DNA of 64,000 nt from Plasmodium malariae (lineage: Eukaryota > Apicomplexa > Aconoidasida > Haemosporida > Plasmodiidae), in assembly GCF_900090045.1 (NCBI RefSeq), contig NC_041775.1, forward strand, positions 744,001 through 808,000, read 5' to 3'. Both the position numbers and the translations under genes were made by a program. The notes under the pieces were generated by a model, which saw nothing but the letters and a program-made list of their open reading frames with translations, did no database searches and was not told the origin of the DNA. Of this stretch, positions 11,687 through 25,500 are shown piece by piece; position 1 is the stretch's first letter; each line of letters opens with the position of its first letter.

Positions 11687-14600
11687 ATGGGAATATTTCG
11701 ATCAGAAGTAAGCAGAGAAAAATGGGAACAAGAAACTGTATATATGTTGCACATGTGCATGTAAAGTTATATTTTGATTTATCACTTTAAAAATGAGCCA
11801 ATTGCGCTCCTTTGTTTGTGAAGACTTTTGTTATGAGAGGCTTCCCATTTGAGGTGTTCGTTTGTTCGCCTTTCTACTTGCACATTTTGTTCCCGTAGTG
11901 TGCATGTACGTTCGTACGTATATTCATGTGTGTGTGTGTGTGTGTATTTAGCATTATTTTGCTTTTATTTATTTTATTTTTTTTTTTTTGTTTTTTCCCA
12001 CTCCTTCCTTTTGTAGACTATGAAACATGGAACCCTGGTTTTGCCTTCCGATCGGGCAAGGGAATATCTGGATTGTTTAGGAAAACAAGTAGATATACAG
12101 TTTATTGACATGAACGAGAAAACGATGAAGAGGCAATACAAGAAATACATTCAACGTATAGATGATATGGAAAGGATATTGAGATTTTTAGAAGAGAATA
12201 TTAATAAATTACCAAATGTAAAAATAAAAAAGAGTAAGATAGATAATTTTTTAGATCATGATAATATATATGAATTAGATCAAGTAGAAGAGTCTTTGAA
12301 TAGATTACATGTTCAATTTGTTCGTTTCTGTAACAATAACAAAGATTTAGTAGATGAGAAAAATAATGCTATTGAGGAGAAGCATGTAATATTAACAGCG
12401 ATAAATCAGTTAAATCCTGATGTTTCGAAAAATGCAAATATGAATATAAGACCACGTGAAAATATAATACCGTCAACCCCTTTTGATGATAGTACATTAA
12501 ATAATAATAATAATATTAATAATGAAGAGGAAGATATTTCATTATCCACTCATATAATGAGGGATGGTATTAACATGATGTTTACAAATATATCTGGTGT
12601 TATTAATACAAAAGATCAAGAGAGTTTTAGTAGAACTATATTTAGGGCCTTAAGGGGTAATACATATACATATTTTCAAAATATAGATGAAAGTATGAAT
12701 GATGGGGTAGGTACTGGTGTTAGCGCAGGTGCAGCTGGTATTGGAGGTGGTCTCAGTAGCAATGGAAGCAGTAATAGTGGAGGTGGAGGTGGTGCTGTTA
12801 CTGGTAGTAGTGACAGAGTTAATGGAAAAGAAATTTTGTTAAACAACAAAACAGGAAATGGTGGGAATATGGGTTATAGGGGAAATGAAATGATGAACAA
12901 GGAAAAGTCAAAAAAAGAAAACGATTTAAAAAGTGTGTTTGTTGTATATTGTCAAGGTTCAGCTCAAAGTAGTATATATGAAAAGATAATGAAAATATGT
13001 AAAGCATATGATGTGAAAACATATGATTGGCCGAAGACATATGAACAAGCAAAACAAAGATTGAAGGAGTTGAAAGAAATAATAAATGATAAGGAAAAAG
13101 CATTAAAAGCCTATGAAGAATATTTTATAAATGAAATATTTGTGTTAATAAATGTAGTAGAACCAAATAAAAATAGTTTGATAGAAGAGTGGAAGTTATT
13201 TTGTAAAAAGGAAAGACATATATATAATAATTTAAATTTTTTTGAAGGTAGTGATATAACATTACGTTGTGATTGTTGGTATAGTGGAAATGATGAAGAG
13301 AAAATAAGACATATATTAATAAACAAATCATCAAACGATTTAGTTTCTGCATTATTACTATCAGATAAGGTATTAACCTTGAATATTTCTCCTCCTACAT
13401 ATATTAAAACAAATCAATTTACAAAAACATATCAGTCGATGGTTGACACATATGGGATACCAAGATATGGAGAAATAAATCCAGCTATATCTACAATCAT
13501 AACCTTTCCTTTTTTGTTTGGCATCATGTATGGGGATGTAGGTCATGGAGTGTGTATTTTTCTTTTTGCATTATTTTTAATATTAATGAATAATAGAATA
13601 AAAAATAAAAGTAATAATGAAATGGTTTCAATGCTATTTGATGGAAGATATATGCTTCTATTGATGGGTTTCTTTGCAGTTTATGCTGGTTTTTTATATA
13701 ATGATTTTTTCTCTATGCCTTTGAATTTGTTTACATCTATGTTTGTAGTAGATAAAGAAGTAGATTCTGTACAATATTATAAAAGAAGAGAAGTTGTAAA
13801 TACTACTACTGGTGAGAAGGAATTTGCACATCCATATATCTTTGGTTTTGATGCTAAATGGTTAGGAGCAGAAAATGAGTTAACATATATTAACTCGTTC
13901 AAGATGAAATTTTCTATTATTATAGGTTTTTTACATATGACTTTTGGTGTTCTAATGAAAGGATTAAATGCTTTACATTTTAAGAGAAAAATTGATTTCT
14001 TTTTTGAATTTTTACCGCAGTTAGTTATGATGTTATCTATCATTGGTTACCTAGTTTTTTTAATTATTTATAAATGGATCACTCCTATAGGGTATGGTGG
14101 TTTTCAAAAACAAGGTATCATTAACACTGTTATTAACATGTATTTGTTAAAAGATATTAATAAGTCTAACCAATTTTATGCACACCAGGGAATCGTCCAG
14201 GCATTTCTTATTGCACTCTTCATCCTGTGCATTCCCTTCATGTTTGTGTGTAAACCAGCCATAAGGACCTATGCCATAATGAAAGAGAAGAAAAGGAAGA
14301 GGGGGAGCAACTATGGTGGTTATGGTGGCTATGCTGACCATGGTAGTAACTACAATGGTAAATCATGCATGTACTATGAACACACAGAGAAAGAAATGAC
14401 AAATTCATTTAACCATCACAATGGAGTAAATGGAGGTGATAACAACAATAGTAGCAGTAACATTCGTGGAGCTGGTACCAATGGGTTATTATCTTCATCG
14501 TCATCTATTTATAAACGTAGTGTAATGAAGCATGGGTATGACCAAGAGAATAATGGGAATAATGATTATTTAACATCTAAACGAAAGGGGAAAAGAACGG

Positions 14601-15067
14601 ATGATGAAATGGAAGCACATCTACTAAGTCCAACATCACCCGATGATGATTCTATTGTAACAGAAGGACGATCATCCCATCATGAAGAAAATTTATCAGA
14701 AATATGGATCGAACAGTTGATTGAAACTATTGAATTTATTCTAGGTCTTATTAGTAACACTGCTTCTTATTTAAGATTATGGGCTCTATCCTTAGCTCAT
14801 CAACAACTATCTTTTGTTTTTTTTGAACAAACCATCTTAAATTCTTTACGAAAAGATAGCTTCATATCAGTCCTTATAAACCTAATACTGTTCTCACAAC
14901 TCTTCTCTATATTAACAATTGCAGTGATATTATGTATGGATACCTTAGAATGTTTTCTTCACTCCTTAAGGCTCCAGTGGGTCGAATTTCAAAACAAGTT
15001 TTACAAGGGTGATGGGATACCCTTCAAACCATTCAATATTAAGAAGCTTCTCACGGAGGTGGACTGA
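11687..15067 (+). CDS. V-type H+-ATPase subunit a
   Basis: Two exons, 11687-11707 (MGIFRSE, then a GTAAGC donor) and 12017-15067 (acceptor TTTTGTAG), give 1,023 residues. Subunit a is the membrane stator of the V0 sector and forms the proton half-channels of the rotary pump that acidifies vacuoles and secretory organelles. Evidence: the N-terminal MGIFRSE..., GTLVLPSDRA and coiled-coil region; then FGIMYGDVGHG, the start of the membrane part near 13520; then the signature SNTASYLRLWALSLAHQQ, with the arginine essential for proton transfer at about residue 927. Two low-complexity Gly/Ser/Asn inserts (near 12715-12810 and 14310-14520) lengthen it beyond the usual roughly 850. Single-exon predictions beginning at 12020 lose the conserved N-terminus. 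Confidence 0.95.
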
Positions 15068-15879
15068 GCTGTGTGTTGATGCACAAATGGGTATACAAGT
15101 GAGTGGGTATGCATGTGAATGTGCATCTATCCGTGAAAATGCTGCAATTAGAGATGAAGAACAAGGGGAGGAGCAGTCGAACCTTTCTATGCATAAAAAA
15201 AAAAAAAAGATAAAGCGCAGTATTCAAACGTGTTACATATACTCACGACTATTACACTGTATTACTTTTGCTATTATTTATATGAACACCCAAGTGCGTT
15301 ATGCAGCCAATCGGAACCTTTTTTTTTTTCTTTTTTCTACAAGCATCATATATATGCACGATATGTATATGTCGTGAAACTCGTTTCCATATTTTGGTGA
15401 ATACCTTTTTTTTTTTTTTTTTGTGAACATTCTGCATGTTTATTTTTTATTATTTTTTATTTTATTATTATTATTATTTTTTTTTTTTGTTTTGTTTATT
15501 TTATTATTATTATTTTTTATTATTATTGTTACTATTATTATTTTTATTATTACTATTTTTATTATTACTATTTTTATTATTACTATTTTTATTATTACTA
15601 TTTTATTATTACTATTATTATTTTTATTATTACTATTTTTATTATTACTATTTTTATTATTACTATTTATACTATTACTATTTATATTATTTATATGTTT
15701 TTTTTTTTTCTTTCATCGGACGCTTTTCATTTCTCATTCATTATTTGCTCGATTTTGTGGAAGTAATTTTTATCCCCCCCCCTGTTTTTAGTGGTACGTA
15801 CATAAACGTATATAAATGAATGAATAATTATATATATGTTATCGCCTTTTTTTGTGGAAATTTTGCAGTTTTTCTTTTT

Positions 15880-15926
<47 letters not shown>

Positions 15927-16715
15927 AAGGAGGAGGAGGCTGTGCTTACATGTGTGTGTGCTAGAGAGACCCCCCCTATGTACAATTAGTATTGCAGTTA
16001 ATATTGCAAACAGTTTTGCAAATAATTTTACGATTAATTCTATTACTAGCTTTACGACTCTATGTAGAATTAATTTTTTTACCCAGCTCTTTTTTTTTTT
16101 TTTTTTTAATATAATGTATGTTTGTGTATATATATCTGTACACGCTACATAACAAGCGAACTGAAAGTGCGTTATGAGACGATGAACAATATTAAATAAT
16201 TTTTAAAAAAGATCTTTTGTTGAAATTCTATATATAAAGGTCTAAGCCTAAAGTATTGTGTCTATATTATAGGTCAGTCAGTGGAGAGGGGTAGTTACAT
16301 ATGATATGTTGGATGGGGAGGAAGGAGGGGAAATGATTTTCGAAATTTGTCTATAATCATAGCCTTATAGTCTTAATTTGTGCCTATCATTTGTAGAGTG
16401 TATGTAAGGTCAATTGAGGAGTCAGGTTAATTTGTAAAAAGTGTAAAGGGGGTAAAACAAAATAAAATGAAATGAACGGAAAACATGTGCATTATGTTCC
16501 GCTTTGGATGGGCAAACGAAGGGGAGTAGGCACATAACGGAAAAGAAATAAACGAATGTGTGAGCGGGCAAATGGATGAATGGATGGGTGGATGAACTGG
16601 TGAAAACACAAAATGGTTAATAAATGCACGTTCTATTCTTTAAACAAACGAGATGTTCATTATGCAAAAGGTAGACGAGGCAAATCCTCAAAGTGTGTAT
16701 GGGCACCTTCACAAT
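15068..16715. other. Convergent spacer, poly-T and TTA repeats
   Basis: 3' flanks of V-ATPase a and the phosphatase-like gene. It holds TTATTACTATT-type repeats (15447-15690) and long poly-T runs (15405-15422, 15880-15920, 16090-16107). Apparent frames are low-complexity only. Confidence 0.6.
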
Positions 16716-18536
16716 TCATTCTAATTTTAAAAATTTTTTTTTTTTAAGAAAGCTCTGCACGTTGCAGTAGAGCTGGTCATAGATCGACAAGCGGTTGAAA
16801 AGTTTGGCGTTCATTTTAAATTTGTTGATGAGGATACTGAAGTCTGACCTGACGATACTCTTATTTATTCCATTTCCAGTTGTCATATCGGTAGTGCTAA
16901 TAGTACCAAAAAAATTATGAGCAACACAAATGAAATGGTTAAACAAGGTAATGTATATTTCTTCAAACGTGTTATCAAATAAAAGCAAATAATAATCGTT
17001 AAAATTAATAGTTAATATGTAGTTAAATCTTCTATCGATTAGTGTAACATAATCGTTGATGTGGGTATTATTACTAGTTGGGTTATATAAGTTTGTAAGC
17101 GTAAGGATGTTTTCAACACTATCTATTCTAAAAAGGATAATAAATTTATTGCATTTTTCCCCATTTGTATGGTCTAAATTCTTTATCTCATTTTCCATAT
17201 TAACATTTGGGCTCACACTACTTGAAGGAGGAATGATATTTCTCTCATTGTTACTGTCTAAATGGGGGTTACTACCTACGCCCCTGTTCATGTGTGGGTT
17301 ACTACCTACGCCCCTGTTCATGTGTGGGTTACTACCTACGCCCCTATTCATGTGTGGGTTACTACCTTCGCCCCTATTCATGTGTGGGTTACTACCTTCG
17401 CCCCTATTCATGTGTGGGTTACTACCTTCGCCCCTATTCATGTGTGGGTTACTACCTTCGCCCCTATTCATGTGTGGGTTACTATCCGTGTTAATGCCCA
17501 TATGTATGGCTGTGTAATCATGATGATCGTTATCAACTGCTTCTTTATATATTTCATCGCCCACCCCTTCATCGTTATAAGGAACGTTTTGGTTTCTGCT
17601 TTCTGTGATAGTAGTAGCCATATTTTGAATAGCACTTTTCATGGTAAACATATTTAGCAACTGAGTAATATAATTCATATTAGGATTGGACAGTTCCCTA
17701 CCTTTCTTAACAATATCAAATGCATCGAAATAATTTATGTTCAGTTCATTCATAAGGAAAAAAGTAAAAATAATGATAGACCTTGAAATGCCTTTATTAC
17801 ATTGTATTAATATTTTATGATTTTTATTTTTTTTTAGAATTTTTTTAATATAATAAAAGGAATCAAGTAGTATGTAAAAAATATCATCATGTATATCATC
17901 TTTTAAATAATATGTCCTATATGTAAACATACCTTCAAATTTATTGGTGCACTCAAACCCTGCAGCATTAATAATATGTGTGATTTTCTTTTCTTGAATA
18001 TTTAATATGTCAGATGCAAATATATAACCACTAACAAATATTTTCTCTTCAAAAAGATTGTTACAGTTGTTACTCACTGAGTGGAGTATGCCTTCTTTGC
18101 TTTTACTGCTGAGTTTCTGGTACGTGCTAAGCGGTTGATGTTGTGCAATTGCGGACTTGTGGTGTTCATCATATTCATGGTCACCTTCATATTGGTCCTT
18201 TTTTTCATTTTTTAAATTTATTTTTTCTAATTTAATTCCACTCATTACATTTCTATTTTTTTCAAATTGTAACGAATATTTAGAGTTACATTTAAAAGTA
18301 CTTTTGCTATAACTAGTGATTGATTTGTATTTTTTTGACGTTCTCTGGGGTGCATTACACATCATTCTGTCGTTGTTATCACTGGTCCTTTGATCTGTTT
18401 CCTTGTCATCTTTACTAGTTCTACCACTGAAGCAAAATTCTAATTTGGGGGCTGCCCATGCAAATGCTTTTACCGCCTCTTTGGAGTAAAACTTTTTGCT
18501 CTTTTTTTTTTCCTTTCGTTTTTCTTTCCCATCCAT
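16716..18536 (-). CDS. Dual-specificity phosphatase-like protein
   Basis: 606 residues, single exon. After a Lys/Ser-rich N-terminus, a dual-specificity phosphatase domain starts at EEKIFVSGYIFASD and continues through ITHIINAAG to the active-site loop CNKGISRS (Cys246, Arg252). The loop fits Cx5R, so phosphate binding and catalysis look possible, but the residue before Cys is Gln, not the usual His. A run of eight SNPHMNRGEG-like decapeptides interrupts the protein (17264-17480), followed by a C-terminal region with ISTTDMTT... and no recognised fold. The substrate is unknown. The ATG lies one base after a stop of another minus-strand frame, so the 5' end may be incomplete. Confidence 0.75.
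   Translation of the reverse strand: MDGKEKRKEKKKSKKFYSKEAVKAFAWAAPKLEFCFSGRTSKDDKETDQRTSDNNDRMMCNAPQRTSKKYKSITSYSKSTFKCNSKYSLQFEKNRNVMSGIKLEKINLKNEKKDQYEGDHEYDEHHKSAIAQHQPLSTYQKLSSKSKEGILHSVSNNCNNLFEEKIFVSGYIFASDILNIQEKKITHIINAAGFECTNKFEGMFTYRTYYLKDDIHDDIFYILLDSFYYIKKILKKNKNHKILIQCNKGISRSIIIFTFFLMNELNINYFDAFDIVKKGRELSNPNMNYITQLLNMFTMKSAIQNMATTITESRNQNVPYNDEGVGDEIYKEAVDNDHHDYTAIHMGINTDSNPHMNRGEGSNPHMNRGEGSNPHMNRGEGSNPHMNRGEGSNPHMNRGVGSNPHMNRGVGSNPHMNRGVGSNPHLDSNNERNIIPPSSSVSPNVNMENEIKNLDHTNGEKCNKFIILFRIDSVENILTLTNLYNPTSNNTHINDYVTLIDRRFNYILTINFNDYYLLLFDNTFEEIYITLFNHFICVAHNFFGTISTTDMTTGNGINKSIVRSDFSILINKFKMNAKLFNRLSIYDQLYCNVQSFLKKKKFLKLE
17260..17482 (-). repeat. 30-bp coding repeat in the phosphatase gene
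   Basis: Seven to eight near-identical 30-bp units encode SNPHMNRGEG/SNPHMNRGVG. The Gly-Glu/Gly-Val difference and the CTACGCCCCTG/CTTCGCCCCTA variants mark two homogenised blocks, as expected from unequal copying. Confidence 0.9.
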
Positions 18537-18537
18537 G

Positions 18538-18866
18538 CTACGCGGTCGGTGCTGCGTGGAATTCGTGGGATGAGTTGGATGAGTTGGATGAGTTGGATGA
18601 ATTGGATGAGTTGGATGAATTGGATGAATTGGATGAGTTGGATGAGTTGGATGAATTGGATGCGTGGGCTTTCTCTGCTACGTGTGCTTTCTCTGCTACG
18701 TGTGCTTTCTCTGCTACGTGTGCTTTCTCTGTTACGTGTGCTTTCTCTGCTACGTGTGCTTCCACTTTATGTGAAATAGCTTCTAGTATCAATTTAGCCT
18801 GATAGTACTTCTCTACCTCTTCCTTTATTTGATCTATATAAACTTGTTATATCGGAATATATGGTT
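18538..18866 (-). CDS. Orphan repeat exon upstream of the phosphatase
   Basis: A minus-strand frame reads YIDQIKEEVEKYYQAKLILE, then EAISHKVEAH, six VAEKAH-type hexapeptides and an (SSN)n run, and stops at 18538. The first half looks like a genuine coiled coil, while the second is repeat. An AG at 18867 could be its acceptor. It may be the 3' exon of an upstream gene, the 5' exon of the phosphatase joined by an intron across the repeat, or a small separate gene. Splice phase does not decide. Confidence 0.4.
18559..18763. repeat. 9-bp and 18-bp adjacent coding-like repeats
   Basis: 18559-18662 holds a GATGAGTTG/GATGAATTG 9-mer array and 18664-18763 about five GCTTTCTCTGCTACGTGT 18-mers. Both have periods divisible by three, fitting a coding origin on the minus strand. 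Confidence 0.85.
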
Positions 18867-18910
18867 TTATACTGACACTTTTCATTGCTTTTGCAGCGGT
18901 CGAATGGAAG

Positions 18911-18949
<39 letters not shown>

Positions 18950-19443
18950 CTTCGTGTTTCAGAATTCCAGCTTTATATTGTATGGTAGTACTTCCAATAG
19001 GAGATACCCTTTCTTTCTCTCTTGTCTTTCACTTTTATTTTTTTTTAATTTTTTTTTTAATTTTATCGATAGAGTAAATGTTGAGAATAGGTGAAGAGAG
19101 TTATTAAGAAAATTATTGAGACAAATATTATAACAATTATTATGACAATTATTATGACAATTACTATGAAAAATTATGATAACAATTATTACAACAAATA
19201 TGTTGATATTTTGATGGCTCCTGTAACGACAGTACTAACAATTACGATGAAGTGATAAACCCATTTTTCGAGCTCTTTTCCCGTAACTACATTGAGCAGT
19301 TATGATGTTAATTCTGTCTGTATAACCTTTATTTTTTTTCGTAAAAAATATGTTTTCTTTTTTCATTTTTCTTTTTCTTTTTCTTTTTCTTTTTTTATTT
19401 TTAATTTTTCATTTTTCATTTTTCATTGTTCTTTTTTCTTTTT

Positions 19444-19486
<43 letters not shown>

Positions 19487-19512
19487 CAGTACTGTTATTA
19501 TTACTATCATTG

Positions 19513-22500
19513 TCAAGGTCGAAGCTTAAATTTCGTCCAGAATAAAAATGCGTTGAGCTGAAATAGTAGTAACGATAAAAGGGGTAATTTATTTATTTTT
19601 TTTTTTTTTTTTATAATTTTTTATTTTATTTACACATATATATATATATTTATTTATTTTTTTGTCTAAGAACAATTCTTATAACCACATGTATCATCGT
19701 GCGTGTGAAGAGTGCGGCTTATTTTATATTTATTTTATTTTCGTTTCTTTTTTTTTTTCCCTATTTCGCTTCATTATTCTCAATTAAACAAGCTTCTTCT
19801 TCTTAACCTTCTTTTTTCTTTCGTTTTCTTTTATTTCATTGGTTGTAATACGAATGGTGGCTTTATTTCCTCTTTCTTTTTTTTACTTCTTTACTTCTAT
19901 ATTTCTTTACTTCTATATTTCTTTACTTCTTTACTTCTTTACTTCTATATTTCTTTACTTCTATATTTCTTTACTTCTTTACTTCTTTACTTCTTTACTT
20001 CTTTATTTCTTTACTTCTTTACTTTCTCATAATATAAAAAACATTTAGCGTATTTTGCGGAAAGCGAATTGCACACACACATTTTCGAATGACATAAATG
20101 AGGGGTTGTTTAAAAAAAAAAAAAAAAAGAAACAAAGAACCAAATTATGCATTCGAGTTATATCATTTTGTTTTTGCATAAATGTATTATTTCTTATATG
20201 TATGATATTATGTTTTAAATAAAGGGGGAAGGAACAAAAAAAGGAAAATGCAAAAATATCAGACGGGGAATTAATTAGGATTATAATAAAACGTTATGTA
20301 CATATATACATATATACATATATATACATATATACATATATACATATATATACATATATACATATATACATATATATACATATATATATGTATAAATATT
20401 TGTACAAGTAAAACTCTTCGGTGAAGTTTTCACTGGACGATATTTTTTTTGAAAAAAATGAATAATTAACGATTGACAAAAGTTAAAAATGGAAAGGAAA
20501 AAGGAAAGCGAATATGGAATATGGAATATGCAATATGGAAGATAAAAAAAAAAAAAAGATGAAAAAACAATTTTGCAGCCGCAAAATTGTTTATGTGTTA
20601 GTACACTGTACACATAATATGTTGACTTGTGAGCATACATGTAATAGATATAAAGCATATGTGAACAAGTGAAATATTTGCATTAACACGTTAATGTGTA
20701 AAAATTCTGGGAAAAAAAAAAAAAAAAAAAAAAAAACAGATACCAATTGAGTAGTACGAATTAAGACTTACTAATTTAGCATTATGAATGACGAATAACG
20801 AGTTATGAACAAAACCACTATCACATTCATAACCCCAGAGGAGAATATAGACAAGAAGTCTATTCGTTTGTAACCTGTAATCAGAAATATGCTCAACATA
20901 CACATGTTCAAAGTTTAAATTGAACTTACAAAATTTAGATATATTTTAAAAAGAATACGGTTGACTTTGCCTGACCAAGCAAGCTTCTATTTCTATCGAG
21001 AGGAGTTAAAAAGATATTGAAATGTTTTAAGTTTTCCTCCTCCATTTTTATGTGAACTGTATATGATATGTGCACACCTCGACTTTTTACATTGACCTCT
21101 CTCATTATTTTGTTCTTCAAAATTAACTTTACATTGCAGTAGTAGAAATCCTTTATTACGTTATTCTTGGGAAAAAAAAGGAAAAATATACATATGTATG
21201 TATATATATATATATATATATACACAATGGTGAAACAAATTACTAAAGCAAAACGAGCACTGCATGGACAGATTTTTATAAGTACTCGAACATTTTGCAA
21301 TTCAGTTAATGGACTTTTTTTTTTTTTTTTTTTTTCTGCTTCCTTTCTTTTACCTTCGCATTCGTCAGTTGACCTATGCACTTAAACGATTCAATTTCGT
21401 GGTATGCTTTACCTTTATTCTGCAAAAAAAAGGTAGAAACGCGACCAAATAAGCAAGCATATGAACGAAAAAGGGAACGAGCAAATAAACGAGAGAATTA
21501 ACTAACATATTGGGAAAAAGCTATAAAATAAATGAGCACGTCAGGAAAAGGTTGCTAAATATATGAACACGTCAAGAAAAAGCTACAAAATATGACAAAA
21601 AAAAAAAAAAAAAAAACATACACACACACACATGCATATACATATATATATATATACATATATATACATATACATATATATATATACATATATACATATA
21701 CATATATATATATATACATATATATACATATACATATATATATATACATATATACATATACATATATATATATATATATTTATACAAACACATGTATGCA
21801 TGCCCTTTTACCGATTTGAAAATGTACGTGGAGCTTGAGACATACGGCACCGGGGAGGACGACAGCACGCGCGGGGGAGTCGGGTAATTAATTTTGTAAA
21901 TGACCACTAAGTATATTTTTATAAACATTATAATTTTTTTTTTATTTATAATATTGTCTTTAAATAAATGTTCGCAGAGTTCGTTTAAATTCTGAACATG
22001 TTCATAAAAAAAAAAGTCTACAGCTTTGCTTTTCCATAGTGTCATTATATAATTTAAAATATCCTTAAACATTTTCCCTTCTGTATTTTTTAATTCTTTT
22101 GCAAACATATTTTTTCTTATTGTTTTTTCCTTTTTTTTGTGCACATAAAATCTTATAAAATTGTGTATCGTCCCATACACAGTGTTTGATATGTCCTGTT
22201 CATCATCAACGTCTACAGCAGCATTGGCGTAACCATCAGCTTCATAATTGTCAATATCATCTTCATCATTATCAGTGCCATCATTGTAGTAACTTCCGCT
22301 ATTAGTAACAGCTGCACAACTTTGACCATTTGGCTGATTGCTCTCGTGAGAAATTTCATCCATGAAGGTACTCAATAAAAAGGAGGAATTCAAAAATAAA
22401 TATGGAATTATTTTATATCTTAAAAAATTACATAACATAAACATGGATTTTATCATAATAATATAAATAACTAGTATTTTTTTTGATACTTTTGAAAATA

Positions 22501-25500
22501 GATACTTAAAATTTAAAATTATTAATATAGCTATCATTATATCTTTTAATGACGAAATAAATTTTTCGATATTGTAAGAAAAATACTTTACAGTAAAATT
22601 TATTTCATCCTTTATATCATTTACAAGTACTGTTAAATTTTCAATTGCTTTATATATTTTTATTTTTATTTTTAAAAAAATTGACAAAGGGAAAAAGTTC
22701 TCTTTATAATTTAATATTTGTTTCATGCACTGTTCAGAAATTTGTAAAAATTTGACAGGATTGACATATATTTTATTTTTCCTATAATTTGCAAACTTTC
22801 TTTTTATATAGCAAAATTTTGAATAATTTAACAAAGATCTACACAATAATTTTATGTCTCCACTACTTACTAAGAGGTACAATTTCTCAAATATTCTGTA
22901 ACTATGTTTATAAAAACCTGCACTCATGCAATAAATACCTGTCTTGTAAAGGTAAAAAAAGCATGTTTCGTTTTTTTTTAAATTATTTATTTCTAATGTT
23001 TGCAGAGAATGTATTCTTTCTTCTTCATTATGCAACTTTTCATATGTTCCTATTAATTTATTTTTAAACGATTTATTTGACAAAGACGAAACAGAATAAC
23101 AATCAGAAGAACAGTTTGATTCTTCCTCTGAGTAAGAAGAACCTGAGCACGATGAAAAGGATAAAGACGAGTTACATGTGCTACTTGCATATCTCACATT
23201 GCTGTCTAATTCGTTATATAAATCCTCTTTTTCTCCCAAAAAATTATATTTGTTCCTGTTACCTTTACTGTTATCACAACAGGTATTACCCTCAGACTTG
23301 CGCAAATTAGGAAATTCGATTTTTCTTAACGCGCTCAATGTTTCAAGACTATTTTTTTTTTTTTTTTCACTACACAGCGATTTCGTAAGTACTACATGTG
23401 CATTGCTTCTGCAGTAGTTACTTTTTATTCCTTCCATCTCGTCCACTTCCCCCATTTTGTCCACTTTCCCCATTTTGTCCACTTCCCCCATTTTGTCCAC
23501 TTCCCCCATTTTGTCCATTTCCCCCATTTTGTCCACTTCCCCCATTTTGTCCACTTCCCCCATTTTGTCCACTTCTCCCATTTTGTCCATTTTATTTGTT
23601 TTAATTTTTTTTTTTCCCTGAGTCAGGCTCCTGTTCAAATAATACCTTTCTCTGTTCCCTTTTTGAAAAGAAAAAATATGATTGATGATATTTAAAAAGG
23701 TAAAAACCTTTTTCCTCATTGCATCCATTACTTCTTTATCTTTACCATAATTAAAAAAGGAAAAATAAAAGAGAAGTTTCACATTTCGGTAGCTGGCTAT
23801 ATCATGTTGAAAAAGCTCAAAAGTTTGAAAAAAATTTTTTTTTTTTATTACACACATGTTCGCACTCTTACCAATATCATAGTAGTTGGCTCCTTCCTTT
23901 TGTTCAACCTGTTTAATACTAATGATTGAGTCTATATCATAAGTATTATTCCTTTTAATATTACAATTATTACAGGTACTATCAATCCATTTTCTTTCTA
24001 TTAAATAAAAGAAGGAATCGTTTAAAATTTCAAGTATCCTCTCTTTATTTAAAATAAAAAATAAATCAAAAAATGGTATAAATTTATTATTACAAAAAGT
24101 CTGAAAAATGATATTTAAAAGTTTCTCATTTTTATAGTTTACCAATTTATTAAGTATTTTGGATAAATAAGACTGTATAAATTTTTTTAAAATATAGCTG
24201 TTGTAGTAGTAGTAAGGGCAATTAGTGTTATCATTCCTTTTTTTGTCCATAATACTATGATCCCCAGAACATAATAAATTATTCAAATATAAATCAAAAT
24301 TGTTTTCACCATGAATAGAAGAATCAGATGACATTATCACACTTGTAGTATGAGAATTGTCTGAATTATAAAAAGAGCTTGCAGTAGTATAATTATTTTT
24401 GCTTTCTTTTTTTATCTCGTTCTTTTTATGCTTTTCTATTTTTCCATTTTGTTGTACATTATTCCTATATATGTCTCTGCTCAAACAATTTGTGGAGTCT
24501 ACTTCATTAAAGTTTATATCGCTACCTTTGCAGAACAGTGAGTCATGTTCATTTTCCTTATCCTCTTTAATGTTTAAAAAATTAATATAAAAATATTTGA
24601 ATATGCTAACAAAGTTTTTGATATCTTCCTCGTATACCAGAAAATTTGATAGTATCGCCAAGCATTTAAATATGTATAACATAATTAGTATATTATTGGT
24701 ATGATTATACAAAAAGAATAAAATGTTTATGAACATTATTCTTTTCAAAATGAAATCATCAGGAATGTTTTCTTTTAATGGTCCTGCGCATTCATATGGT
24801 AATCTGTCAAACAAATATTTTTCATTAGTCTCTGTGCCAGTGCCAAGATGTTCTTTCATCGTTGCTGCTGCTACGGCTTCTACTGCTACCGCTGCTTTTG
24901 TTTTTGCTGTTATTATTATTTTTTTTTTATTTTTCTCCTTTTCTCTTTTTTTCAAAAAGGTCCTTTTGAACCTTGCAAAAAAATTATCTTTAAAGATATG
25001 ACCATCTAAGCTTTCTTCACTAATTAAATTATGCAGTTTTATTTTATTTTTCTTCAAAACATTATAACAGTAATATAACAAATCTTCGTTCATTTTATCA
25101 ACATGTTCTCTTTTATTAAAATTGGTTAAACGTGTTACTTCCTCTTCATCTAAACTATTTTTTTCATTGCTTATTTCACTTATAGCATCACTTACTAAAC
25201 TTCCACCACTTATTGAACTATTCATAGAATTACATTCTACTTTTATATTTGTTCTACCTTCACAATTAACTCCGCTTTCTTTTTCCTTGTTTTTTTTATG
25301 CACTTTATTTGCTGCACCATTGTGATGGACGAACTTTTCGCTGGGGGTACTGCTGCTCTTATCATGTGCGCTGATATTATTGCATCCGCTGATGGAGCTA
25401 CTAACATTGCTACTAACATCGCTACTAACACCGCTTGTAATACCACTTATACCATCGCTTCTTCTAACATTATCGCTGATACCGCAACCATTATCGTCCC

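Noticed and set aside
17056..17657. Plus-strand frames opposite the phosphatase repeat
   Set aside because: Shadows of the 30-bp coding repeat; the minus strand carries the phosphatase domain.
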